64,000 nt of DNA from Auanema rhodensis. Its lineage: Eukaryota > Nematoda > Chromadorea > Rhabditida > Rhabditidae. The notes below the pieces were generated by a model that made no database searches, was not told the DNA's origin, and saw only the letters and a program-made list of their open reading frames with translations. Every line of letters starts with the position of its first letter. Position 1 is the first letter of the stretch. The position numbers were made by a program, and so were the translations under genes. The DNA lies in assembly GCA_964057225.1 (NCBI GenBank), contig OZ059895.1, positions 17,699,688 to 17,763,687 of the forward strand. Reading direction: 5' to 3'. Below, piece after piece: positions 20,102-30,185 of the stretch.

Positions 20102-20173
20102 GCCTTTATAGCTCAGTGGCAGAGCGTCTGTCTCGTAAACAGAAGGTCGACGGTTCAATCCCGTCTGAAGGCA
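20102..20173 (+). tRNA. tRNA-Thr(CGT)
   Basis: Consensus gene; unusual 3' flank GTTTTTCATGG before the second U1-like segment. Confidence 0.95.
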
Positions 20174-20232
20174 GTTTTTCATGGTTTTTTTAAGTTTTCA
20201 TAAGTTGTCTACACCCATAAAAGGTACGAGAA

Positions 20233-20466
20233 ACAGTTGATGAATGATTTCTTACAAGTATGACTATTCAACTCACCTGTCCGGAGGCACACCCTGATCA
20301 AAAAGGTGGTATCCCCACCGCCATGCCAGATCGTCGTAGTTGATTCAGCAGTGATCTGTATAATACCTTTAAGTTGAAGTTAGCAAAAGGTAGACTTTTG
20401 AGTTCTTCGATGCGTGTAGTTGTAATATTGTAATTGTCAGTGGTCTCTTATGCTTCTAAAAAGGGG
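20233..20466 (+). ncRNA. U1 snRNA-like segment, copy 2
   Basis: Same block as at 16871 with a few substitutions. U1-like part 20272-20328. The splice-site-pairing stretch reads ACTCACCTG instead of ACTTACCTG. It sits at the same kind of junction, between a monomer spacer and a Thr(TGT)/Arg cassette. Confidence 0.5.
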
Positions 20467-20608
20467 AACAGAATCTAGATAGATCTTTTGCGAATCTTCG
20501 TGAAACAACGTCAAGGCGGTATTGTGTGAGTCAAGAAGTTGTGAACTTGACCAGAATGTTTTCTACGTGTTGCTTCTCCAAAATATGATCTTCTGAGATG
20601 CCAAAACA

Positions 20609-20680
20609 TGCCTCCAGGCGGGATTGAACCACCGACCTTTGGTTTACAAGACCAACGCTCTGCCACTGAGCTATAGAGGC
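20609..20680 (-). tRNA. tRNA-Thr(TGT)
   Basis: Standard form. Confidence 0.95.
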
Positions 20681-20864
20681 TTATGAACTATACGAAACAT
20701 ATTTTCATACAAGCGCAGCTTGTACGGAAACATGAGGTCTCAAGCTAGAGCAAAACTGCATAATATTTTAAGCTAAATCAAGGCCAAAACGAAAATTCAA
20801 ATTTGCTTCGCGCAGTCGACGCTACTATTACTTTACCAGAAGTCAGAGTTTTTTAAAAATTTAA

Positions 20865-20937
20865 CGACCACGGCAGGATTCGAACCTACAATCTTCTGCT
20901 CCGTAGGCAGACGCGTTATCCATTGCGCCACGCGGCC
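20865..20937 (-). tRNA. tRNA-Arg(ACG)
   Basis: Standard form; last Arg copy of the array. Confidence 0.95.
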
Positions 20938-21184
20938 ACGTTATTAAGTTTCTTATCGCTATTCAAGACTTGCAGTCCAAGATACATTCATCTTGCCTGG
21001 AGAAAAGATGGGCCGTTTGAATAGGACATAACATTCCATAGGAGAACTGATATTTTCCGAACAGTGTGCATGATTGTGGCAACACTGTGGATTCATCCAC
21101 CTGTTCATACAAATGCGTTAATCGATGTTATTCATGATTGCCAGATTCGAATCACATATTTGGAGCATTTAAAGCTTTGTACAA

Positions 21185-21256
21185 GCCTTTATAGCTCAGT
21201 GGCAGAGCGTCTGTCTCGTAAACAGAAGGTCGACGGTTCAATCCCGTCTGAAGGCA
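21185..21256 (+). tRNA. tRNA-Thr(CGT)
   Basis: Consensus form. Confidence 0.95.
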
Positions 21257-21376
21257 TGTTTTTATCGTTTTATTAAGTTTTCATAAGTTGTCTACACCCA
21301 AAAAAGGTACGAGACTATTTTGTTCATGATTGCCAGATTCGAATCACGTATTTGGAGCATTTAAAGCTTTGTACAA

Positions 21377-21448
21377 GCCTTTATAGCTCAGTGGCAGAGC
21401 GTCTGTCTCGTAAACAGAAGGTCGACGGTTCAATCCCGTCTGAAGGCA
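21377..21448 (+). tRNA. tRNA-Thr(CGT)
   Basis: Consensus form. Confidence 0.95.
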
Positions 21449-21568
21449 TGTTTTTATCGTTTTATTAAGTTTTCATAAGTTGTCTACACCCAAAAAAGGT
21501 ACGAGACTATTTTGTTCATGATTGCCAGATTTGAATCACGTATTTGGAGCATTTAAAGCTTTGTACAA

Positions 21569-21640
21569 GCCTTTATAGCTCAGTGGCAGAGCGTCTGTCT
21601 CGTAAACAGAAGGTCGACGGTTCAATCCCGTCTGAAGGCA
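21569..21640 (+). tRNA. tRNA-Thr(CGT)
   Basis: Consensus form; last full copy of the array. Confidence 0.95.
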
Positions 21641-21760
21641 TGTTTTTATCGTTTTATTAAGTTTTCATAAGTTGTCTACACCCAAAAAAGGTACGAGACT
21701 ATTTTATTTATGATTGCCAGATTCGAATCACGTATTTGGAGCATTTAAAGCTTTGTAAAA

Positions 21761-21780
21761 GCCTTTATAGCTCAGTGGCA
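21761..21780 (+). pseudogene. 20-nt 5' stub of tRNA-Thr(CGT)
   Basis: Tenth and last stub; flanks are more diverged than in other copies. Confidence 0.9.
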
Positions 21781-21926
21781 ACCTAACAGACTATAGATAG
21801 ATCTTTTGCCAATCCTCTTGAAACAACGTCAAGGCAGTATTGTGTGAGTCAAGAAGTTGTGAGCTTAACCAGAATGTTTTCTACGTGTTGCTTCTCCAAA
21901 ATATGATTTTCTGAGATGCCAAAACA

Positions 21927-21999
21927 TGCCTCCAGGCGGGATTGAACCACCGACCTTTGGTTTACAAGACCAACGCTCTGCTCACTGAGCTATAGAGGC
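21927..21999 (-). tRNA. tRNA-Thr(TGT), array-edge copy, 73 nt
   Basis: One extra base in the D loop compared with the other eleven copies; all stems pair. Its 5' flank is unique sequence and it has no Arg partner, so it may be close to the founder gene of the cassette. Confidence 0.9.
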
Positions 22000-22391
22000 T
22001 TTTTCGCAATTTTTTCCGCCAAATCAAACTCAAAATGAAGATTAAGAAGTAATTCTTACTTTTTTTCATTTTCTCAATGTATTTTTATAATCATATCTTC
22101 ACTATTCTGTTTCGTACATAGTTTTATAATTAATTAAATCAGTGGAATGTTGTGTTTCTAACAGGATCTACTTTGCATTCTCTTTAGCTCTTTAGCTCGA
22201 GAAATAAAAAAAAATTTCACCTCAACTTTATTAAAATGATCACTTCACTAGAAAAAATTTGTTTTCCAATTCCTGAGAGTATTTCGATAATCCACGTGTC
22301 CAAATACGAGAACCAGGTTGTTCACTAGTCCATGAGTACTATATAAAACTGCACCCCATTTCAATGTAACTAAATTCATTTTTAAAAATGT
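22000..22391. other. AT-rich spacer
   Basis: Unique sequence between the tRNA array and the chemoreceptor gene; no gene seen. Confidence 0.6.
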
Positions 22392-23372
22392 TTACAGTTT
22401 GTTGTAACCTCCGTTAGCATATCCAGTGTATAAAAGATACATTGGAATTATTAAAAGTGCCATTGGAACTGCAGTCTGAAGCGGCCATATGTCACTGATT
22501 GAAATTTAAAACGATAATACCTGAATTAACAAAACTCGAAGTAAAGATCGTTGAAGAAACTTTGTTCGTTGTGAGAGAACAGCGCTGGATGTCATAAGAA
22601 ATTGGCAACAGAGTCCTAAGCATATTATATAAATACTTATAAATGCTGCACATGCTGCAATGACCAGGTTATAGTAAAATTCAAATCTCGATATGAGAAC
22701 AACAGCTACATCTTGTGTTTCAAGTAGTATATCATACTCGAATTTACACAGATTGTATGCCTAAACCCATTGACTTTCTATTACTTAAACGATAAAAGAT
22801 ATACTTGGAAATTTTCCATTTTTGAAGTGGAATCATTGGAGATTGTATATATGCAAATAAAAAAACAAAAAATCCATCCATTATACAAAGAAAAAGTGAT
22901 AAACGAGTCAAGTTTATCATTTAAATGCATAATATGATCAAATGGAAGAATAGCACGAGTTCTATAAATTAACATTCTCACGTAAATTGCCATAATTTCT
23001 AAAAGACAAATAAGTGTTCTAAGTAATATTGTGAGTTTGTACCAACAACAATGGAACCATACACCCAGGCAACCCATGTTACAGGGATATCTCGAGATGT
23101 CACTCCTAATTGTCGAAAACCCCAGATCTCCGGATAGATTTGAATCGTTAAGCAAGAACCAAATATAAAATCATTAAATAAGAAGCTAAATCATTCATTA
23201 TTGAAAAATATGAAAAAAAGACAATAATTTACCATATAAGTTGAAATAGAAGAATATTCTTATACGCATTCATATGTTTAGGTGAATATAAATAAACTAT
23301 GTATATAGTTAGCATAGTTGTAGCAAAGTTAATCATAGATAATATATTTTGAGCAATTATATAAGAAGTCAT
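22392..23372 (-). pseudogene. Chemoreceptor of the Srh/Sri type, probably damaged at the last intron
   Basis: Exons on the minus strand: 23372-23233, 23185-23043, 22998-22805, 22760-22521 and 22494-22392. The first three introns are 43-47 nt with GT/AG ends and keep frame. The product has the plan of nematode Str-superfamily seven-helix receptors: a first segment (IAQNILSMINFATTMLTIYI), RTRAILPFDH after helix 3, and LLRVLLIQ before helix 6, close to the LRALIIQ motif of Srh/Sri proteins. Helix 7 (DIWPLQTAVPMALLIIP) is encoded by the last exon, but the intron before it would be only 26 nt and leaves the frame off by one. Read through, the protein stops after 243 residues, missing helix 7. Either a recent lesion or an odd splice; I favour a pseudogene. 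Sri versus Srh is uncertain. Confidence 0.65.
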
Positions 23373-23670
23373 ATCGCCTTTTACTATTGATACACACATA
23401 TTTAGTCGTGTAGTATATTAACAGAAGATCATTACGGAACAAAATTTTTGAAAACTTTTATTCAAAACATTCAAAAGCATTATTTGTTCTATTTTTTCTC
23501 AAATAAAAATATTTTTCTTTTTATTGATGATATGAAGAGATATTCAAGCAATGAAAACGTATTATATATTCTTCAAACTATAAACTATAACTAATTATAT
23601 TAAATATGTTTTACAATTATATTATGTGCACATACGCATACATAATTAAAACAAATTCGATATACTGTGG

Positions 23671-23739
23671 TTTATATATGTATATATATGTATATATATA
23701 TATATATATAGATATATATGTATATGTATATAGATAGTT
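23671..23739. repeat. TATATG/TA microsatellite
   Basis: Runs of TATATATG grading into pure TA. Confidence 0.85.
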
Positions 23740-24400
23740 ATATAATACATGACATAGATATCAACATTATGTGATTTTTTTTTTCTTAAACTATCTGCTC
23801 AACCATGTTTAATATTGTTTCAAAACAGTCATATTCATATCTTTATGTATTTCCAATATATTATGATGATGTCACAACTCTCTGAAAAGCACAGTGAAGC
23901 ATATTGAGCTTCTGATATGTTAAAACTTCTGAACTCGATTATTTGAATATTTTATAGAATTTAAAGATACTTCGATTTTTGGCCTTCCTCGTCCAACATT
24001 CCAAATTATATAAACAAGTTATTTGAAAAATGTATATTTTTTGTGTTAAAATAATATGATACATGACTTCATTTCAATACTTTCTTCTCCAATATTCTTT
24101 GTTCAATATACATAACTCCAATCCCATGATTCGACAATGACAGTACAATTATAAAAAAATGAGCCTTTTTATCCGAGGGAAATACATAGAAGTTTTTACT
24201 TTATGGCTTGAGGACAGTGAGAACAGAGATAGATGATTGCCTGGAGGTATACTGAACAAGCATCCAAAAACTTGCTGACCTTGAGATGAGAAAGCACATC
24301 AAAATCTTTGTCCGCCTATCTCCTTCAACCGCCGCTCACCCATCTGAACGAATATACCCTTGAAACAAAAGCGAAGGTCGAAATCATTGTCAGAACCTTC

Positions 24401-24428
24401 TCTCTCTCCCTCTTTACCTCTCTCTCTC

Positions 24429-24493
<65 letters not shown>

Positions 24494-24518
24494 CTCTCTC
24501 TCTCACTCACTCTCTCTC
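24401..24518. repeat. CT microsatellite
   Basis: About 60 bp of nearly pure CT flanked by impure CTCT tracts. It opens Leu-Ser or Arg-Glu frames on both strands that are not genes. Confidence 0.9.
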
Positions 24519-25892
24519 ATCTCTCTGATCTCATCATCATATATGTATACCAAATGATGTCTCTACGATATGCATTCACAGGGCATCTGATGTTTTCCAT
24601 TAATGATCATGAATCTTGACCAGGAACGAAAATTAAAAAAAACTCTGAACCCTTATACTTAGTTCTCGGTATAATAGATGTATAGATACGGAATGATTAC
24701 AATGGCATTGAACGTCTTTGATGTTTTCTATATAAACGATCTTCGAAACCTACGTGTTATCTTATTTGCACTGGTCACATGAGTGACATTCAAATATTTT
24801 TTTCGAATATCATGGTTAAATATCTTCAATTCTCAGTAATCTTCTTTGCTTTTCGAAACCTTTCAAGCTTACCAAAATCAATTGCGGTACAGTATCCGAT
24901 GTTAATGCTTCATCTATAATCGGTAATGAGTTCAGTTTTCATGATAAAGCCATACTATATGCATGAAGCATACTCGTTAAGTTGAAACAACAGGTTGTTG
25001 TGTAATTACAATGTATTGCCTTGAAGGAAAATAATCAAATAAGCACTTTTTGATTTAAAAAAAAAGGAACGTACTCCTAATATTCATGCTAATGTTACCT
25101 CCGAACTTTCGCTTTTTGGCGATTTCGTGTTAACGTTGTCGAATGCGGGAAAATTTGAATGAGGAGACAATGATAATGATGAAGGGAAATCAGTCATGTA
25201 AGAAATCTTTATGGGAAATAGATTCAATGTTGAAGTTATGAAGCATGATGTGCGTCAGTTTTCAAATCATATTCATGCTTCATATGCATGCTTTATGTTA
25301 AGTTGAATGACTTACGAATTTCTTGAAGTACCTCTCTACAACATAATTGGCTATTGTGATTTAAAGATTCAAAATCATATAAATGCATATACTTAACTCT
25401 CTTAATATCTTTAAAACTTAAATAAAAACACGTTAAAGAGGAATTCTAACAATACTTATAGCTAAGATAAGACAGGATTTCAAACTTTCAAAACAACAAC
25501 ACAGCCGAACACAAGTAGAGAATCGGACGTCCTTCAAATGAACAATAAATTTAGCCAAGCAAAGTGAACGTCTATCCAACTTTTCTATCTAAACATGTGA
25601 GTATAATAGAGCTGTATCTCAAAATCGTGTTGTCCTGTCAACTGATAAGCACATTCAAGCGACAGTTAAGCATCGAACAAATGAGCTTCATGTGAGCACA
25701 TGCATGTTTTGACATTCACATCAACACAGCATCATATTACGAAGATAACGGTTAGAGTGATACGATTTGTCATAAGGTAACAATGAAAAAATGAAATTAT
25801 CGGATCGTAATTTGGTTGATGATCATCAGCTGTCGTATAGAGCGCTATGAGAGATTTTCATCATAGCAGAATAGATAGATAGAGATAGAAAG

Positions 25893-25950
25893 ACTGAGAG
25901 AGAGAGAGAGAAAGAGAGAAAGAGAGAGGGAGAGAGAGAGAGAGAGAGAA
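25893..25950. repeat. GA microsatellite
   Basis: Mostly GAGAGA with a few A or G interruptions. Confidence 0.85.
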
Positions 25951-27286
25951 ACTATGGGGGAAGAATTGTGGGGGTGAAATGAACTGAAGAATGCTTCGAA
26001 AAAAAACCCGTTTTTTTGTCTTCATTTTTCATATTGTATCATTATAATACAAGACATTGAAATCGTTTTTGTTTCGTCTTTCATCTAGCTTTTTGACTTA
26101 TTTACGTCAATGTTGAACATAGAGGCTTACATGCCTTTCTAATCAATAAAATGAGGTTTTACACGATAATTTGGGAAAAAAACTGATATCAGAACATTTT
26201 ATAAACAGCAAATTCAATTAGAATTCTTACTAAATACATATACCAGTTACTACATCTACCAAACTTTACCCTTATCAGTACCATCAGTTACCGTATTCAT
26301 TGAGGTTTAAAGGTAAAAAAACTTTTTAAATGATTTTATTATCATTTTTGAAGTAATTAAATGAAAATTTATTTTTTTATCATTTCTTACTGCAATTGAA
26401 ATAAATATTTTATGTCTTACACCAACATCAGCATTACTACTACCAAGCAATTACAACATATATGACTTCACTGTAAAACTAAAAGTAATAAGTGATGGTA
26501 GGCATATGCTAGTCAGAAGAAAAGAAACGAAATAAATAAAATAAAAAACAGGAATATAAGGTTTAATTATGATAATTTTTTATGTTAAGACAAAAAAAAT
26601 ATTACATAGTGTAAGAAAAATAGAAAAGAATTTATAATACTATATTGTTTGAAAATTAAAAAAAAATTATATTATTATAAGTACATATGAAGTTCTTATA
26701 ATTATAATTATCTGTTATAATAAAGAGAAAAAGAAAAAAATTGGAACTTCGTTATTCTCACGAAAGTCAGTAATCATACACATATGTTCGATTATGACTC
26801 AGAAAAGTCCAAGCTTGGCTCTGATGAATTTCTGGTAGTTGATGAACAATTAGACATGAAGTGCAATTAGTAATGCTACTGCTAATGTGTTGATGACAGT
26901 ATAAACTTGAACTTCCCGCTTTACTCGTTGATGGATGGTTTACTTGGTTTTTGCTGTTCACTTGAATAAAAATATAATCGATGTTATGCTTAGGTAATGT
27001 ATACAAATTTTTGATATTCGATGGTATGTATGAGATCACAATCATAAGTAAAACAACAGCCTTGGCTGGAAATTCATTAGCTGCATTTTCAAGGCAAAAT
27101 GAGTGATACCTAAAGTACGTGTTTCAACCCTGTTTGTGTCCTTCATTGTCTGTCATCTATGTCTGTACACCATGCTATTCGTCAACCGGCTGCCTTACGC
27201 TCTCTCGGGTTGGTGCAATCACTTCATGCTGCCGCCCTTGCTAATCCAGCAAGTGAAAGGGGCGGACCTCCATCTGTTTGTGCGAC

Positions 27287-27293
27287 TATATAA
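27287..27293 (+). promoter_or_regulatory. TATA box of collagen gene 1
   Basis: TATATAA, 38 bp upstream of the ATG, so transcription should start only a few bases before the coding region. Confidence 0.75.
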
Positions 27294-27324
27294 GTGCCGT
27301 AAGCAGGTCGAATAGCAAGCAGCA

Positions 27325-28271
27325 ATGTTCGAGGAAAAGCTTATCGTTGGCATCGCATCGGCCTGTTCTACTTTGGCCATCGTCGCCTGTTTGGTAGTCA
27401 TCCCAAGCCTCTACAACACCATCAACGAGGTTCACGATGAGGTTCTCGATGGAGTATCCGTCTTCCGTGTTGAAACTGACTCTGCCTGGACTGAGATGAT
27501 GGACATCCAAATCACCGTTTCCCCACCATCCAAGCCACGTCAAAATCCATTCAACTCTATCTTCCGTCAGAAGAGACAGGACTTCTCTGGACTCCCAGCC
27601 TGGTGCCAATGTGAGCCCACCAAGCCAACTTGCCCACCAGGACCACCAGGACCACCAGGAGAGCCAGGACAGCCAGGTAAATCTCAAAAACACCTAAACA
27701 ATTTTCTTATTTTCAATTATTTGTAGGACAGCCAGGACCCCCAGGACCAGCTGGAGAAGACAACACTTCCACCTACGCTCCAATCAACTGCCCAGCTCCA
27801 CCAAGCGATTGCGTCAAGTGCCCAGCCGGAGCCCCAGGACCACAAGGACCAGATGGACCAGCTGGACCAGCCGGACCAGACGGACAACCAGGAGCTCCAG
27901 GAGCCCCAGGACAAGACGGACAACCAGGAGCCCCAGGACCAGTCGGAGATGCCGGAACCCCAGGAGCCCCAGGACAAGACGGACAACCAGGAGCCCCAGG
28001 ACAAGACGGTCAACGCGGAAAGGGAGCCCCAGGACCAGCTGGACCATCCGGACCAGCCGGACCAGCCGGAAACCCAGGAACCCCAGGAGGCCCAGGACAA
28101 GACGGAGCCCCAGGACCACAAGGACCAGCTGGACAAGACGGAGCCCCAGGAAATGCTGGACAAGACGGACAACCAGGAGCTCCAGGAGGACCAGGACTTC
28201 CAGGAAACGACGCCGCCTACTGTCCATGCCCACCTCGCTCAGCTGTCTTCGTCTCCAGATTCGCTCACTAA
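27325..28271 (+). CDS. Cuticle collagen, tandem copy 1
   Basis: Exons 27325-27676 and 27727-28271 around a 50-bp intron; 298 residues. The N-terminal part is of the nematode cuticle-collagen type: a hydrophobic segment at residues 7-29, then [19 protein letters not shown] and a Trp-Thr-Glu-Met-Met block. A subtilisin-like processing site RQKR lies at 81-84. Cys94, 96 and 103 precede the first short Gly-X-Y run; a [11 protein letters not shown] knot separates it from the main Gly-X-Y domain, which has one break near QRGKGAPG. The end [16 protein letters not shown] supplies the last Cys pair. Expected to be secreted by the epidermis, trimerised, processed and cross-linked in the cuticle. AATAAA lies about 80 bp after the stop. 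I cannot assign a col number. Confidence 0.95.
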
Positions 28272-28973
28272 GTTGGTGGCCCACACGCTGCTACTGCTCA
28301 GTACTTTTATGTGCCCATCAAAAGAACTTTTTCGATTTGAGCATTACGAATAAACAGCTTACATTTCATAACTTGTTTCAATATTTTACAACATAAATAC
28401 ATGAATACATGAATACACATCAAATGAACAACTAAACAACACACAAGTGCTTGAGTACAATCTAATAAAATAATTTCTACATTGGTCATTACTGAAACAG
28501 CTTGACTCTGATGAATTTCTGGTAGTTGATGAACAATTAGACATGAAGTGCAATTAGTAATGCTACTGCTAATGTGTTGATGACAGTATAAACTTGAACT
28601 TCCCGCTTTACTCGTTGATGGATGGTTTACTTGGTTTTTGCTGTTCACTTGAATAAAAATATAATCGATGTTATGCTTAGGTAATGTATACAAATTTTTG
28701 ATATTCGATGGTATGTATGAGATCACAATCATAAGTAAAACAACAGCCTTGGCTGGAAATTCATTAGCTGCATTTTCAAGGCAAAATGAGTGATACCTAA
28801 AGTACGTGTTTCAACCCTGTTTGTGTCCTTCATTGTCTGTCATCTATGTCTGTACACCATGCTATTCGTCAACCGGCTGCCTTACACTCTCTCGGGTTGG
28901 TGCAATCTCTTCATGCTGCCGTCCTTGCTAATCCAGTAAGTGAAAGGGGCGGTCCTTCATCTGCTTGTGCGAC

Positions 28974-28980
28974 TATATAA
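28974..28980 (+). promoter_or_regulatory. TATA box of collagen gene 2
   Basis: TATATAA in the same place as in copy 1. Confidence 0.75.
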
Positions 28981-29011
28981 GTGCCGTAAGCAGGTCGAAT
29001 AGCAAGCAGCA

Positions 29012-29958
29012 ATGTTCGAAGAAAAGCTTATCGTTGGCATCGCATCGGCCTGTTCTACTTTGGCCATCGTCGCCTGTTTGGTAGTCATCCCAAGCCTCTA
29101 CAACACCATCAACGAGGTTCACGATGAGGTTCTCGATGGAGTATCCGTCTTCCGTGTTGAAACTGACTCTGCCTGGACTGAGATGATGGACATCCAAATC
29201 ACCGTTTCCCCACCATCCAAGCCACGTCAAAATCCATTCAACTCTATCTTCCGTCAGAAGAGACAGGACTTCTCTGGACTCCCAGCCTGGTGCCAATGTG
29301 AGCCCACCAAGCCAACTTGCCCACCAGGACCACCAGGACCACCAGGAGAGCCAGGACAGCCAGGTAAATCTCAAAAACACCTAAACAATTTTCTTATTTT
29401 CAATTATTTGTAGGACAGCCAGGACCCCCAGGACCAGCTGGAGAAGACAACACTTCCACCTACGCTCCAATCAACTGCCCAGCTCCACCAAGCGATTGCG
29501 TCAAGTGCCCAGCCGGAGCCCCAGGACCACAAGGACCAGATGGACCAGCTGGACCAGCCGGACCAGACGGACAACCAGGAGCTCCAGGAGCCCCAGGACA
29601 AGACGGACAACCAGGAGCCCCAGGACCAGTCGGAGATGCCGGAACCCCAGGAGCCCCAGGACAAGACGGACAACCAGGAGCCCCAGGACAAGACGGTCAA
29701 CGCGGAAAGGGAGCCCCAGGACCAGCTGGACCATCCGGACCAGCCGGACCAGCCGGAAACCCAGGAACCCCAGGAGGCCCAGGACAAGACGGAGCCCCAG
29801 GACCACAAGGACCAGCTGGACAAGACGGAGCCCCAGGAAATGCTGGACAAGACGGACAACCAGGAGCTCCAGGAGGACCAGGACTTCCAGGAAACGACGC
29901 CGCCTACTGTCCATGCCCACCTCGCTCAGCTGTCTTCGTCTCCAGATTCGCTCACTAA
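29012..29958 (+). CDS. Cuticle collagen, tandem copy 2
   Basis: Exons 29012-29363 and 29414-29958; 298 residues, protein identical to copy 1 as far as I can see. The only coding difference I found is GAG to GAA at codon 3, silent. A doubled dose of one collagen chain, or two expression times if the promoter changes matter, are both possible. Confidence 0.95.
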
Positions 29959-30185
29959 GTTGGTGGCCCACACGCTGCTACTGCTCAGTACTTTTATGTG
30001 CCCATCAAAAGAACTTTTTCGATTTGAGCATTACGAATAAACAGCTTACATTTCATAACTTGTTTCAATATTTTACAACATAAATACATGAATACATGAA
30101 TACACATCAAATGAACAACTAAACAACACACAAGTGCTTGAGTACAATCTGATAAAATAATTTCTACATTGGTCATTACTGAAAC

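Larger units (their letters stand above)
1..21999. repeat. tRNA gene array (Thr-CGT monomers with Thr-TGT/Arg-ACG cassettes)
   Basis: Nearly the whole stretch is built from two units. Unit one is a 192-bp + strand monomer: a 72-nt tRNA-Thr(CGT) gene plus about 120 bp of conserved spacer that starts with a T5 run, a likely Pol III terminator. Unit two is a minus-strand cassette with tRNA-Thr(TGT) and tRNA-Arg(ACG) 256 bp apart. Blocks of one to ten monomers alternate with cassettes. Spacers are as conserved as the genes, so the array grows by recombination of whole units, like a satellite. It stops sharply at a last Thr(TGT) gene that has no Arg partner. Confidence 0.95.
23373..26811. other. 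AT-rich intergenic region with simple repeats
   Basis: No gene structure I can support on either strand. Contains TATATG, CT and GA microsatellites. Confidence 0.55.
26812..28498 (+). repeat. 1687-bp tandem duplication, unit 1 (collagen)
   Basis: Whole unit, upstream region to 3' flank, is repeated immediately downstream at an exact offset of 1687 bp. Confidence 0.92.
28499..30185 (+). repeat. 1687-bp tandem duplication, unit 2 (collagen)
   Basis: Second unit. Coding region and intron look the same as unit 1 apart from one silent change; the proximal promoter carries most differences. Confidence 0.92.

Noticed and set aside
976-21276. Repeated 70-codon open frame starting MCMIVATLWIHPP, up to ten near-identical copies
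   Set aside because: It runs through the cassette flank and a whole tRNA-Thr(CGT) gene on the same strand; its conservation is that of the array, not of a protein.
1-21999. CRISPR-like array of repeats and spacers
   Set aside because: The spacers are as conserved as the repeats, the repeats are tRNA genes, and the rest of the window is eukaryotic.
24308-24619. Leu-Ser repeat protein and Arg-Glu repeat protein
   Set aside because: Both are translations of the CT microsatellite.
27286-28284. Long open frames on both strands across the collagen genes (Trp/Ser-rich, Arg/Thr-rich, Leu/Val-rich)
   Set aside because: Shadows of the GGA-CCA type Gly-X-Y codons in other frames; the same occurs at 29000, 43800 and 50300.
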